DNA of 64,000 bases from Phocaeicola faecalis (GCF_021730445.1 NZ_JADNRM010000001.1:511004-575003); one strand, 5' to 3'; shown: positions 1 to 9,703, counted from the first letter of the stretch. Notes: generated from the sequence alone by a model not told the origin. Program-made: numbers and translations.

Positions 1-2355
1 AAATCCACCGGCCTGACTAATATAGTATTTCACTGACTTATTATCCCTATAGGCTACAGTATTGGGTAACATCACCGCACCATTTATCCTTACAGTATTA
101 CTCAATTCGGGAACAACCAATTTATCACCGGCACGAAGCACCACGTCTGCACTGGAACCCGGATTCTTCATCGCCATTTCCAAATCAATACCCACAGAAT
201 AAACACTGTCCAAGTCCAACTTCAATGAATCCATATTGGCTTGCCCCATTTCACGACGCATCATTTTGAACACATCTTCCATACGCTTCAGCTCCTCGTC
301 ATTCGCCTGACGAATCAGCTTGGCGCCTTTCACATAAGCAAACGGAGTCACACCACCGGCCTTTTTCACCAAATCAGAAAGACGCTCACTCTTATTGGTC
401 AGTGAGTAAGTACCGTCATAAAGCACCTCACCTGTAATATCTACATTGGCCTGTTCCTGATAACCGGGGCTTCTTCTGACATACACCTGGTCGTAGGGCT
501 GCAACACGAAGCCGGGTTCGCCGTCAATCACAAATCCATCCTTCAAAGAAAAAGAATACATTTTACCAATAGTAGAAGAAACATCCGTACTCTTACTGTC
601 CTTGATACGCCGCGAAACGTCCACACGCACTGTAGATGCCGATTCCTTCAATCCTCCTGCCTGAATAATAATATCTTCCAGCGTCGTATTGTCGGCATAC
701 GGCAACTCCCCGGGACGGGCCACCTCACCAAACACTGTAATTACACCCATATCCTGCAAATCATGGATGCTGGGAATATAAAGAACATCATTCTTCTGTA
801 AAGGGATATCGGGAATAGTGCCGTCAAGCACTTTCTTAATGTCAATAGGAATCACCTCACGAGTCAAATTATTACGCTCGCGATACAGCACGGCACGGGC
901 AGTAAACGCATCCCCCATCAAACCGTCCGCTTTTTCCACCAACTGCCGGACCGTATTCAATGAGCCTCCAAACTGATAGATGCCCGGACGGTAAACCGCA
1001 CCCTTAATCTCCAGTTTGTTTTCAAAACGATTCAAGATAGCCTCGGCAGTCACCTTGTCGCCATCTTTCACCGGAAAAACGGAGTAATCAATATCATCAA
1101 TCGTATAGACCTGATATTCTTTCCCATTCTGGCGAATCATGCGCAGGGCACGGGTGTATGCATCTCCCGAAAAACCACCGGCATACTTAAGCAAAGTCTT
1201 TACATTCTCGCCATTCTTCATTTCGTATTTCATGGGGCGTTTTACGTTCCCTTCAATCTTCACCAATGCTTCATAAGGAGGCACAATGACAACATCCCCC
1301 TCCTGCAAACGAATGTCATCGGTGGTCTTGCCGCGCATGATAAAATCGTACACGTCGACCGTGGCGATAGGCTTGCCGCCGCGAACCAACTGAATGGCAC
1401 GCAAACTACCGATATCATTTACTCCGCCCGCACGGTAAAGAGCATGGAAAACTGTGGAGAAAGAAGAAAGCGCATAAGTACCGGGAGTCAGTACCTCTCC
1501 CATCACGTTCACCTGAATGGTACGGCTGTCTCCCAACGTCACCTTTATTTGTGAAACAGGATTTTCGCTGTCTATACCGGCATAAATCCGGTTCAACTCC
1601 TTGCGTAAATAGTCCGTTGCCTCGCTCACCGTCATGCCGTTCAGATACACCAAACCGATATCTTCTATATTAATGTATCCGTCGGGCGAAATATTATCGC
1701 GTATGGTAGCCTGATTGGTTCCCCAAATGTCTATAATCACTTCATCTCCGGGCCCCAAACGATAATCCACCGGAGTAGCCAGATTCACACTGGGCTCGAA
1801 TGTCAGATTCTTGGTGTTGAAAATATCACGTCCGAAAACCTTTTCCTCCTTCTTTTCATCCTCCTGCAAATAAAGAACCGTGTTATTGTCATATACAATA
1901 TTACCATTCTTATCAATGGTATAGGTACCCATCTCTCTGGGCTCCAAAGGTTCGGTTGTTACATATTTATAAACAGGAACTTCTTTTTTCTCCGAGGATT
2001 CGTCAAAATTAAAATTCTTATCGATGTAATCATTGCCATTCTTTCCGTCTTCTTTTTCACCGGCTCCATTCTTCGTACGACCGCGTCCCTTTGTGTTGTC
2101 TAAAGTAGAAGACGATGAGTTTTTCCCATTCTTCTTTTGCTGTTCGTACAATAATTTGACACGTTCCGCCTGTTCCTTGGTCACCCCCCGACGAGCAAGC
2201 TCTGTGCTGATTTGCTGCTGGCTTTTGCCTTGTGCCAATCCTGACTGCACATATTCCACCACTTGCTTATCGGTCATACCACCTCCTGTCTGCGCAACAG
2301 AAGTAACAGACAGGCAAATTAATAGCAATGCAAATGTTACTATTTTTCTCATCAT
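1..2355 (-). CDS. Wza-like polysaccharide export protein with SLBB repeats (C-terminus cut by window)
   Basis: Probable outer-membrane polysaccharide exporter of the Wza/Poly_export family. Reading the minus strand from ATG at 2355 (a second ATG follows directly) gives 785 codons that run off the window. Seen: a signal peptide of about 20 residues (MRKIVTFALLLICLSVTSVA), a polar Asn/Lys/Ser-rich linker, a Poly_export domain (YRLGPGDEVIIDIWG), then about six SLBB-type repeats, each ending in a variant of AGG(V/F/L). No lipobox Cys is evident, unlike E. coli Wza. SLBB proteins of this size are usual in Bacteroidetes capsule loci. It is divergent from the long rightward polysaccharide operon and presumably exports its product. 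The family call is firm; the glycan is unknown. Confidence 0.9.
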   Translation of the reverse strand, partial: MMRKIVTFALLLICLSVTSVAQTGGGMTDKQVVEYVQSGLAQGKSQQQISTELARRGVTKEQAERVKLLYEQQKKNGKNSSSSTLDNTKGRGRTKNGAGEKEDGKNGNDYIDKNFNFDESSEKKEVPVYKYVTTEPLEPREMGTYTIDKNGNIVYDNNTVLYLQEDEKKEEKVFGRDIFNTKNLTFEPSVNLATPVDYRLGPGDEVIIDIWGTNQATIRDNISPDGYINIEDIGLVYLNGMTVSEATDYLRKELNRIYAGIDSENPVSQIKVTLGDSRTIQVNVMGEVLTPGTYALSSFSTVFHALYRAGGVNDIGSLRAIQLVRGGKPIATVDVYDFIMRGKTTDDIRLQEGDVVIVPPYEALVKIEGNVKRPMKYEMKNGENVKTLLKYAGGFSGDAYTRALRMIRQNGKEYQVYTIDDIDYSVFPVKDGDKVTAEAILNRFENKLEIKGAVYRPGIYQFGGSLNTVRQLVEKADGLMGDAFTARAVLYRERNNLTREVIPIDIKKVLDGTIPDIPLQKNDVLYIPSIHDLQDMGVITVFGEVARPGELPYADNTTLEDIIIQAGGLKESASTVRVDVSRRIKDSKSTDVSSTIGKMYSFSLKDGFVIDGEPGFVLQPYDQVYVRRSPGYQEQANVDITGEVLYDGTYSLTNKSERLSDLVKKAGGVTPFAYVKGAKLIRQANDEELKRMEDVFKMMRREMGQANMDSLKLDLDSVYSVGIDLEMAMKNPGSSADVVLRAGDKLVVPELSNTVRINGAVMLPNTVAYRDNKSVKYYISQAGGF

Positions 2356-2411
2356 AAATCCTTCAATAGTTCTTTTAATTTATTTTTTCGACTAGTTTAG
2401 TATAAACTCCG

Positions 2412-2419
2412 CAAAAGTA
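2412..2419 (-). promoter_or_regulatory. Bacteroides -7 box for the wza-like gene
   Basis: On the minus strand this reads TACTTTTG, a match to TAnnTTTG, about 57 nt upstream of the ATG at 2355. I see no clear -33 element. Confidence 0.5.
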
Positions 2420-2504
2420 CGCAATCTTTTTGATATAAGCATTAAAATATTGCTAATAAAAGAGTATGTATCATACTTCATTATAAAATCGTTATCTTCA
2501 TTTA

Positions 2505-2592
2505 TTATATCAAAAAACCTCAAGAGGGCTTGACGAAACAATCAAGACAGTTTTCATAAACAATGGTGACTATCTTTGAAAACAATGGAGAC
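2505..2592. repeat. 22-bp repeat cluster, copy A (variant unit plus three units)
   Basis: Three contiguous 22-bp units at 2527-2548, 2549-2570 and 2571-2592, each ending in a version of the core AAACAATGGAGAC. They are preceded by a 22-bp variant unit whose end reads CCTCAAGAG (2518-2526). The same arrangement recurs at 24398-24485 and 44696-44783. The cluster lies between two divergent promoters. Confidence 0.85.
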
Positions 2593-2753
2593 ATCTTTTT
2601 GTTCTTCCAGGCAATCCAATTAGTCATCGCTTTCCTCATTTGATAAAAACCTTGTTTCCGATGAAAAATGAATGATTTATTTCCCGGCAACACCCTCATC
2701 GACAATAATATCGACAAAAAAGCGGTATATACTCCTAAATTTAATCGATTTAT

Positions 2754-2786
2754 ATTGTTTTATACCAATATTTTTCCTTATTTTTG
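2754..2786 (+). promoter_or_regulatory. Promoter of the rightward polysaccharide operon
   Basis: A -7 box TATTTTTG at 2779-2786 matches TAnnTTTG exactly. A -33-like ATTG at 2754-2757 lies 21 nt upstream. Transcription would start near 2793, giving a leader of about 15 nt before the ATG at 2808. Confidence 0.75.
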
Positions 2787-2807
2787 CCAAACATAATAAA
2801 GAATGAT

Positions 2808-3173
2808 ATGAGAAAGAGAATATTGATTCTAGACGACAAAGAAACAATAGCAAAAGTACTGTCTATTTATTTGATGGCTGACTATGACTGCATTTGGTTG
2901 CAGGATGGAGTTCAAGGAATGAAATGGTTACAGGAAGGAAACCTGCCGGACTTGATAATTTCAGACATACGCATGCCGGAAATGAGAGGAGACGATTTCC
3001 TGGAATGGATTAAGGCAAATGAACTGTTCAAGCATATCCCTGTCATTATGTTGAGCAGCGAAGACAGCACCACCGAACGAATAAGACTACTCGAAATAGG
3101 CGCGGAAGACTATATCGTAAAGCCCTTTAACCCGATGGAACTCAAAATCAGAGTAAAGAAGATAATCGAATAG
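2808..3173 (+). CDS. Single-domain response regulator
   Basis: Stand-alone CheY-like receiver of 121 residues with no output domain. Seen: acidic pair D9-D10, phospho-acceptor D53 in SDIRMPEMRG, a conserved Ser at 83-84 and K105 in VKPF, so it should be phosphorylatable. An in-frame TTG at 2784 would add eight residues, but it sits on the -7 box, so the ATG at 2808 is preferred. It is the first gene of the rightward operon and ends 3 nt before a transferase that carries a degenerate receiver domain. I infer that it signals by protein contact, perhaps with that transferase. Its kinase is unknown; hybrid kinases lie at 37662, 40690 and 58358. Confidence 0.9.
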   Translation: MRKRILILDDKETIAKVLSIYLMADYDCIWLQDGVQGMKWLQEGNLPDLIISDIRMPEMRGDDFLEWIKANELFKHIPVIMLSSEDSTTERIRLLEIGAEDYIVKPFNPMELKIRVKKIIE

Positions 3174-3176
3174 GTT

Positions 3177-4343
3177 ATGGCAACTAATCTGCTTTATATA
3201 GGAAAAAGCAAATCTTTCCTGACTCAATTCGGGAAGTTGGAAGATGTGCAGTTAATTTATGCCAAAGACCATAAAGACGCCATTACCATTTGTATCAACC
3301 TTAAAGCGAGAGAGAATATTATCATTCTCTATGAACAGGGAAACTTGAAGGAGGATGTGGAAAACATCACTCTTTTTAGGAAAAAATTCTATCAGGGATA
3401 TGTGGTGCTGGTCACCGGCGGTTTGAAGAAAGAAGAAAGCGCGGCGTATCTGAAAAGCGGTATCAATGACACAATCAGCCCCGACATTTCAAAAGAAGAG
3501 CTGATTCAGAAAATTGACCTGATTAACAAAAGACAAGAACTGCTCTACATCAGCAACAGAAAGAAAAAAGTGGTAAAGCGTTTCATACTGCCTCGGTGGA
3601 AACGCTTTTTTGACATCACTTTTGCCAGTATAGCACTTATCGTCCTGTCGCCCGTCTTCCTTATTATAGCATTGGCGATTCGGCTGGAAAGCAAAGGGCC
3701 GATTATTTATAAAGCAAAAAGAGTAGGCACGAACTACAATATCTTTGACTTTCTGAAGTTTCGCTCCATGTACAATGATGCGGACAAGCATCTGAAAGAA
3801 CTGTCGGACTTAAACCAATATAAATCTGAAAACGACACTGCAGCCGAGCCAAAAGGATTCGCCGATGATGACTTGGGTGGCTTTCTGATTGGAGACGACG
3901 GCGTGATACTGGTTTCTGACGACTTCATCATTCCGGAAGAAGTATTCGCATCCAAAAAAAACAGTGAACAAGAGGAACCTTTTGTAAAAATAGAGAAAGA
4001 CCCTCGTGTCACGAAAGTAGGACGTTTCTTACGTAAATACAGCTTGGACGAACTGCCGCAGCTTATCAATATATTAAAAGGAGATATGTCTGTGGTGGGC
4101 AACCGGCCCCTCCCGCTCTACGAAGCCGAGCGCCTGACGAACGATGACAGTATAGACCGGTTCATGGCTCCTGCGGGACTGACGGGCTTGTGGCAAGTGG
4201 AGAAACGGGGAGACTCGGGACGGCTATCTGCCAAAGAACGAAAAGAACTGGATTTAAGATACGGCAGAGAATTCTCGTTTGGAATGGACATGAAAATTCT
4301 ACTGAAAACATTTACCGCTTTCGTCCAAAAGGGAGATGTATAA
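3177..4343 (+). CDS. Polyprenyl-phosphate sugar-phosphate transferase with N-terminal receiver-like domain
   Basis: Likely starts glycan synthesis by moving a sugar-1-phosphate onto undecaprenyl phosphate at the inner membrane. The C-terminal half has the bacterial sugar transferase signatures: membrane segment at about 140-168, KFRSM (194-198), [13 protein letters not shown] from 275, [17 protein letters not shown] and a final KRGDSGRL block. Residues 1-125 look like a receiver fold but lack the acceptor Asp (LYEQG in its place) and the Lys-Pro motif (ISPDIS), so this is a pseudo-receiver. About 75 residues separate KFRSM from DPRVT; the middle is rich in Asp and Glu and looks like an insertion. 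The sugar is not predictable. Confidence 0.88.
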   Translation: MATNLLYIGKSKSFLTQFGKLEDVQLIYAKDHKDAITICINLKARENIIILYEQGNLKEDVENITLFRKKFYQGYVVLVTGGLKKEESAAYLKSGINDTISPDISKEELIQKIDLINKRQELLYISNRKKKVVKRFILPRWKRFFDITFASIALIVLSPVFLIIALAIRLESKGPIIYKAKRVGTNYNIFDFLKFRSMYNDADKHLKELSDLNQYKSENDTAAEPKGFADDDLGGFLIGDDGVILVSDDFIIPEEVFASKKNSEQEEPFVKIEKDPRVTKVGRFLRKYSLDELPQLINILKGDMSVVGNRPLPLYEAERLTNDDSIDRFMAPAGLTGLWQVEKRGDSGRLSAKERKELDLRYGREFSFGMDMKILLKTFTAFVQKGDV

Positions 4344-4383
4344 ACAATAATAAACAATGATTTAAAGGGGAAAAAGACATTCT

Positions 4384-5208
4384 ATGAAACAACTATATGC
4401 TATAAGCATTCTCATATTTCTGTTTACAGGCTATGCCAAAGCTCAGGAAACACACGGAATACAGCAACCTGTCACAACACAGGATGAAGTAAATTCGAGT
4501 CTAAATATAGATATAGCCAAAATCAAACTACCTCCGCTGAGTGTGTTGTACGAGAATGCACGCAGCACTCCGAGTATCGAGATTCTGGAGAAAGAGAAGC
4601 AACTGCAGAAAAAAATATTGGCAAAAGAAAAAAGAAGCTGGATGAGCCTTTTTAATGCCTTCGGAAATATTTCGCACGGCATTGCCGATAACATCGGTTC
4701 GTCCACCGACCCGACCACTCCTTTAATCTATCGTTATACGGGAACGGAACAGACCTCGTGGAGTGTGGGCGGCTCCGTGTCAGTGCCGCTCGAAACGCTA
4801 TTCGATTTACCGGGCAGAGTGAAGCGGCAACGCATTCAGGTGGATATTGCAGAATTGAAAAAGCAACAGGCATACGAGGAACTGAAAATACAGATAGCCC
4901 ATTTGTATGTCCAGATTTTGTCGAATATCGAAACCTTGCAGCGCTCGGCAGAACATCTTGCTTTATATAAAGGTGCATCTGCCATTGCCGAACAGGAATA
5001 CAGAAACAGGCGCACGACAATAGAAGCGGTAGCTCAAACAAAAGAGAAGGAATTCGGCGCCAATCAGGGATTCGCGGCCTTGCGTTCAACCATCAATGAC
5101 CAATTGCTGATGCTCGAAATTATTTCTCATACACCGATTCTTACCATTCAGGAAGAGTTAAGTGCTACCGACGGAATGGACAAGAGTGAAAATACTGAAC
5201 TGAAATAA
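4384..5208 (+). CDS. TolC-like outer-membrane/periplasmic protein, short
   Basis: A 274-residue secreted protein with signal peptide MKQLYAISILIFLFTGYAKA and long helical segments. The stretch from about 150 to 215 (LKKQQAYEELKIQIAHLYVQIL) resembles the coiled-coil helices of TolC/OEP efflux proteins. It is roughly half the length of a usual TolC (430-480 residues). It sits 1 nt before the Wzz-like gene, so the pair is probably translationally coupled and may work in export. The TolC link is by pattern only. It could instead be a periplasmic coiled-coil partner of the co-polymerase. Confidence 0.6.
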   Translation: MKQLYAISILIFLFTGYAKAQETHGIQQPVTTQDEVNSSLNIDIAKIKLPPLSVLYENARSTPSIEILEKEKQLQKKILAKEKRSWMSLFNAFGNISHGIADNIGSSTDPTTPLIYRYTGTEQTSWSVGGSVSVPLETLFDLPGRVKRQRIQVDIAELKKQQAYEELKIQIAHLYVQILSNIETLQRSAEHLALYKGASAIAEQEYRNRRTTIEAVAQTKEKEFGANQGFAALRSTINDQLLMLEIISHTPILTIQEELSATDGMDKSENTELK

Positions 5209-5209
5209 T

Positions 5210-7357
5210 ATGGAATTATTCAAATATATAGTAAGATTTTTCTATCGCATCCGCTGGTGGATGGTTATCTTTCCATGTATTGCCGGTGTCATAGCATGGT
5301 TTATGACCCGAGACCTTGAAAAGACATACGATGTAAAAACAACTATTTTTACAGGTATTATTTCAGGATACAATGTAGATGCCACCGACTCCCGAAATGC
5401 GGGAGTGCATCTGAGCAATCTGATGAACATCATCACGACCGAACGTACCTTGAAGATTGTCTCTCTCAAGTTGCTTGCCCGTTGCCTGGTGTATGGAGAT
5501 GCCGAGAAGAATACAAGCTACATTTCGGCAGAGCACTATCAGCAGTTGGTGGGTGGTGTGCCCAGAGAGATGAAAGCACTCATCGACAAGCAGAATGAGG
5601 AAAAGACGTACAATAATCTGGTTGCCTTTGAGAGACCGTCTGTTAATAATTTTATTTACAGGCTGCTCAATTATACGCATCCATACTTTAGTATACCGCT
5701 CCTTTCTCAGAATATCAAAGTGGCCAGACTGGGCAACAGTGACATGATAGAAATAGCGTATAGTTCCAATGACCCCGGAATTGCTTACAACACACTTGAT
5801 ATATTGAATGAAGAATTTGTCAAACAATATCATGAGCTGCGATACGGTGAGACGGATAATGTCATCAAGTTTTTTCAAGAAGAGCTAGCCCGACTGGGCA
5901 AAATGCTGACCTCTGCCGAAGATTCGTTGATAGAATACAACATTGAGCACCGTATCATCAACTACGGCGAGCAAACCAAACAAGTGGCGGGGATGGATGC
6001 CAGTTATCAGATGATGGACAATGACTTGCTCATCACTTACTCCACCAGTAAAGCGTTAATTGATTTTTATGAATATAAATTGGGAGACATCGCCAAAGCA
6101 ATCCGCACCAACAACCAGTTCTTAAACAAGCTGCAACAAATATCACAATTAAATACAAAAATATCTACCATGGAGATTACTCCCGACCAGAAAAACCAAC
6201 AAGTGCTGGAGAATGAGAAGGGAGTGCTCAGTGATGCGGAGAAAAGTATTAGTGACATTGCCATGCAGTTGAGTGCCGAATCAGCTTCGACCAACAACGT
6301 GCCCTACGAAACCTTGATAAGCCAGTGGCTGGAGCAGGTCGTATTGATGGAAAAGACAAAAGCGCAGATGGATACCCGCGATATCATGAGAGAGAAGATA
6401 GACCGGGACTTCTTGTACTTCTCTCCTATCGGCGCCACACTCGGACGTAAAGAGCGACACATCGGTTTCGTAGAAAGTAATTATATGTCAACAATGGGGG
6501 CATTGAATGCCGCCATCTTGCGACAAAAGAATCTGGAGATGACTTCGGCCTCCCTCAAAATCATGAATCCGCCGTTGTTCCCTCTTACTTCCTCCCCCAC
6601 CAATGCACGGATGATTATACTTTCATCCATATTGGGTACCTTATTGTTTATTATCGGCTATTTCCTAATCATCGAAATCTTAGACCGCACCCTCAGAGAC
6701 AAGATACGCACACAACGCATCACCGGAGGTACCGTCATCGGAGCGTATCCCAAAGACAGTGCCCTGCGATACAGAAGGTATAATAAGGCAATAGACGAAA
6801 TGGCCATCAAGCAGTTGAGTACCAGCCTGCTGCCTCTTTTAAGTGTAAACAAACAGCGAATCATCAACTTGCTGAGTACGGAGGAGAAAGACGGCAAGAC
6901 GCACATAGCACTGGCTTTGGAACAATATTGGACAAGCATCGGACTGGATGTGAGACGCATCACGTATGACGAAGATTTCTTAAGCGAAGACAGCCAGTAC
7001 GTTCAGGCCAACAGCATAAAAGACTTGTGCCCCGACCTCGGGAAAGACGAAATTCTTTTAATAGAATATCCGGTGCTAAAGGGTAATCCGATTCCTCCCA
7101 CGCTACTGAATGAGGCTTCTGTCAACCTGATGGTCGTACGTGCCAACAGAACATGGAAAGACATTGACCAACTGATGTACAAGCGTTTATTGCAGGCTAA
7201 GGACGAGCAGGTGCCCTTGTTCTTCTACTTGACGCAGGCCGGAAGAAACACGGTTGAAGAATTCACCGGACAGCTTCCTCCATATACGAGGTTTAAGAAT
7301 ATAGAATACAGACTCTTCCAACTGGGCTTGACCGCTGTGGAGTATAACAAAAAATGA
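5210..7357 (+). CDS. Wzz/Wzc-like polysaccharide co-polymerase with degenerate kinase-like domain
   Basis: Chain-length regulator type inner-membrane protein of 715 residues. Seen: TM1 at about 15-33 (RWWMVIFPCIAGVIAWFM), a large periplasmic coiled region (about 200-420), a Pro-containing segment (NPPLFPLTSSPTNA) before TM2 at about 466-486, then a cytoplasmic domain of about 220 residues. That domain keeps the layout of BY-kinases, but the Walker A site reads STEEKDGKTH (556-565) and Walker B reads ILLIEYP, and there is no Tyr-rich tail. I infer that it lacks normal kinase activity. The stop overlaps the Wzy start by 4 nt. Confidence 0.8.
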   Translation: MELFKYIVRFFYRIRWWMVIFPCIAGVIAWFMTRDLEKTYDVKTTIFTGIISGYNVDATDSRNAGVHLSNLMNIITTERTLKIVSLKLLARCLVYGDAEKNTSYISAEHYQQLVGGVPREMKALIDKQNEEKTYNNLVAFERPSVNNFIYRLLNYTHPYFSIPLLSQNIKVARLGNSDMIEIAYSSNDPGIAYNTLDILNEEFVKQYHELRYGETDNVIKFFQEELARLGKMLTSAEDSLIEYNIEHRIINYGEQTKQVAGMDASYQMMDNDLLITYSTSKALIDFYEYKLGDIAKAIRTNNQFLNKLQQISQLNTKISTMEITPDQKNQQVLENEKGVLSDAEKSISDIAMQLSAESASTNNVPYETLISQWLEQVVLMEKTKAQMDTRDIMREKIDRDFLYFSPIGATLGRKERHIGFVESNYMSTMGALNAAILRQKNLEMTSASLKIMNPPLFPLTSSPTNARMIILSSILGTLLFIIGYFLIIEILDRTLRDKIRTQRITGGTVIGAYPKDSALRYRRYNKAIDEMAIKQLSTSLLPLLSVNKQRIINLLSTEEKDGKTHIALALEQYWTSIGLDVRRITYDEDFLSEDSQYVQANSIKDLCPDLGKDEILLIEYPVLKGNPIPPTLLNEASVNLMVVRANRTWKDIDQLMYKRLLQAKDEQVPLFFYLTQAGRNTVEEFTGQLPPYTRFKNIEYRLFQLGLTAVEYNKK

Positions 7358-8817
7358 TAGTTAAGGAATATAACATCTTTGAAAAAGGAATCAATGCAAT
7401 TGTCGCGATTGTCGGATTATTGCTTTGCATCTGGACCGCCACTACCATGAAAGCGACAGTGGCGACCGCAATCGGTCTGATTCCTTTCCTGCTCACTTTC
7501 ATTTTTATCTGCATCAACCGGCCGGCCATTATTCTATGTATCACCTTTATCATCAATTATATTATAATGGGAGTCAACCGGTATTATCCGATTCCGATTC
7601 CCATCACCAATATCTTCGATTTGCTGTTCGGCATCATGCTGACACTCATCGTACTCAAGCAAGTATATACGGATGACGACAACAGAAAGAACGCAATGAA
7701 TGCGTACACATTCATCTTGTCAGGATGGCTGTTATACTGCATCATCAATGTAGGAAACGGCATCACCGGAGAGCTATACCCCGAGGCATGGCTCAGAATA
7801 CTGAGACCTTGGGCCATATACCCGTTGCTCACCTGCATCATTCTATCCATACATTGCAACCGCTATGCCTTTCTGCATTATTTCCTGATTCTATGGGGAA
7901 TATTCACCTTGCTGGCTGCCGCAAAAGGGTATTGGCAAAAGAATAAAGGATTTGACAGTACCGAACTGGCATGGCTGTGGGCATACGGCGCACGCACCCA
8001 CTTCATACATTCGGGCATCCGCTATTTCTCGTTTTTCACAGATGCCGCCATCTTCGGAGCCACGATGGGACTGTCGTGCACCACCTTTTTCTTGTCAGCG
8101 CTATATTCCAAAAACCGATACCTCAAGCTATTCTATTTTGTAGTCAGCATGGCAGGATTCTATGGTCTGCTCATTGCCGGAACACGAGCCGCCATTGCCA
8201 TACCGATAGCAGGACTGGGTGTTTTTCTCTTCCTATCAAAGAACTGGAAAATCGGTGTATTGTCATTCTTTTTGCTTGTCGGCGGAGTGGGAATGTTGAA
8301 ATACACAAAGATTGGAGAAGACAACCGGTTGATACGCCGTATGCGCACCGTCTTCGACTCGAATGACCAGTCGCTGCTCGTACGTTTTGAGAATCAGAAA
8401 GCACTCAAAGCCTATATGTCGGAGATGCCTTTCGGCATAGGAATGGGCGTGCAAAACGGAGTCATTTCCCCCCAAAACAAATACTATTTCGTCTCCATCT
8501 GTCCTGCCGACTCAAGCCTTGTAGACGTATGGATACAGATGGGCGTAGTGGGATTAACCGTCTTTCTGGGCATGCACGCCGCATTATTCATACTGGGAGC
8601 ATACATCATACTGTTCCGAATCAGCAATCCCGAAATAAGAGGACCGCTGACAGGTATGTTATGCGGATGTGCAGGCATGCTTGTCGCCTCGTATGCCAAC
8701 ATGGTTTATTTTCAGTTTCCTAACGGAATCCTGATATATTCTTGTTTTACGTTTATCTTTCTAGGCCCGCATTTAGACAGATTATATACCAAAGAACATG
8801 AACAGCGCACAACCTGA
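7354..8817 (+). CDS. O-antigen ligase/polymerase-like membrane protein (Wzy-like)
   Basis: A 487-residue polytopic membrane protein with about ten to twelve hydrophobic segments and a long loop (about 325-385) containing RRMRTVFDSNDQSLLVRFE, typical of the Wzy_C/O-antigen ligase family. Such proteins polymerise lipid-linked repeat units in the periplasm or ligate them to an acceptor. It overlaps the co-polymerase by 4 nt and the next glycosyltransferase by 20 nt, so it is clearly part of the same operon. Polymerase is the likelier role next to a Wzz-like partner. No Wzx flippase is visible nearby. Confidence 0.8.
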   Translation: MIVKEYNIFEKGINAIVAIVGLLLCIWTATTMKATVATAIGLIPFLLTFIFICINRPAIILCITFIINYIIMGVNRYYPIPIPITNIFDLLFGIMLTLIVLKQVYTDDDNRKNAMNAYTFILSGWLLYCIINVGNGITGELYPEAWLRILRPWAIYPLLTCIILSIHCNRYAFLHYFLILWGIFTLLAAAKGYWQKNKGFDSTELAWLWAYGARTHFIHSGIRYFSFFTDAAIFGATMGLSCTTFFLSALYSKNRYLKLFYFVVSMAGFYGLLIAGTRAAIAIPIAGLGVFLFLSKNWKIGVLSFFLLVGGVGMLKYTKIGEDNRLIRRMRTVFDSNDQSLLVRFENQKALKAYMSEMPFGIGMGVQNGVISPQNKYYFVSICPADSSLVDVWIQMGVVGLTVFLGMHAALFILGAYIILFRISNPEIRGPLTGMLCGCAGMLVASYANMVYFQFPNGILIYSCFTFIFLGPHLDRLYTKEHEQRTT

Positions 8818-9703
8818 CATATCAGTTATAACTGTCAATTACAACGGTTATCATGACACTTGTGAATTCATTGATTCATGGGTGAACACCGTCACGTCTG
8901 TCTGTTATGAAATCATTGTCGTAGACAATGGCTCAACCGCCAACGAAGGGCTCCTTCTGCAACAGAAATACCCTTCCGTCCATGTCATACGAAGCGAACA
9001 AAATCTGGGCTTTGCAGGCGGCAATAATCTGGGTATAAGAAGTGCCCAAGGAAACTATCTTTTCTTATTGAACAATGACACCCTTATTGTAAAAGATACT
9101 GTAGACCTGTTAATCAAACGCCTGCGCTCGTCAGAAGATATTGCGGGTGTTTCCCCGTTAATACTTAATTACACAGAGCCACACACCATCCAGTTTGCAG
9201 GATACACCCCCCTATCCTCCATCACCCTCCGAAACCGTACGACAGGCAGAGGAAGCCGGGACAAAAGCCGCTATCCGGCCAAGAGGACACCCTACCTGCA
9301 TGGTGCTGCCATGCTTCTCAAAAAGCAGGTTATAGACCAGATAGGGGGTATGCCGGAAGAGTACTTCTTGTATTATGAGGAATTGGACTGGTGCACCCGC
9401 ATCACTGCAGAAGGATATGAGCTTTGGTACGATCCGGCCTTTGAAATATGGCACAAAGACGGCAGTTCCAGCGGAAAAGGCAGCCCCCTGCAATGTTATT
9501 ATTTGAGCAGAAACAGATTATTATACGCTCAGCGCAATCTCTCCGGTTGGAGGCGGTGCCTTGCCTTGCTCTACCAACTGACCATTGTATGTCCCAAAAA
9601 CATCGTCACGGCATGGAGCAAAGGGCAAACAGAAGCAGCCAAAGCACACCGGGAAGGGACAAAAGCATTTTTCAAACTTAGAAATAAAGACAAACAGCTA
9701 TGA
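8798..9703 (+). CDS. GT2 glycosyltransferase, rhamnosyltransferase-like
   Basis: A 301-residue GT-A fold enzyme with VITVNYNGY at the N-terminus, VVDNGS, an NND nucleotide/metal site (LLNNDT) and the WbbL-like block GAAMLLKK...GGMPEEYFLYYEELDWC. That last pattern is typical of dTDP-rhamnosyl and related transferases, but donor and acceptor cannot be read from sequence. No membrane segment is evident. The start overlaps the wzy-like stop by 20 nt; the stop overlaps the next start as ATGA. Confidence 0.88.
   Translation: MNSAQPDISVITVNYNGYHDTCEFIDSWVNTVTSVCYEIIVVDNGSTANEGLLLQQKYPSVHVIRSEQNLGFAGGNNLGIRSAQGNYLFLLNNDTLIVKDTVDLLIKRLRSSEDIAGVSPLILNYTEPHTIQFAGYTPLSSITLRNRTTGRGSRDKSRYPAKRTPYLHGAAMLLKKQVIDQIGGMPEEYFLYYEELDWCTRITAEGYELWYDPAFEIWHKDGSSSGKGSPLQCYYLSRNRLLYAQRNLSGWRRCLALLYQLTIVCPKNIVTAWSKGQTEAAKAHREGTKAFFKLRNKDKQL

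Larger units (their letters stand above)
2356..2807. other. Divergent intergenic region
   Basis: This 452-bp gap separates the wza-like gene from the rightward operon. It holds the leftward -7 box (2412-2419), a 22-bp repeat triplet (2527-2592) and the rightward promoter (2754-2786). The possible reading frame on the minus strand across the repeats (2520-2717) has no support. Confidence 0.7.

Noticed and set aside
2033-2395. 120-codon plus-strand frame
   Set aside because: Antisense to the signal peptide and linker of the wza-like gene.
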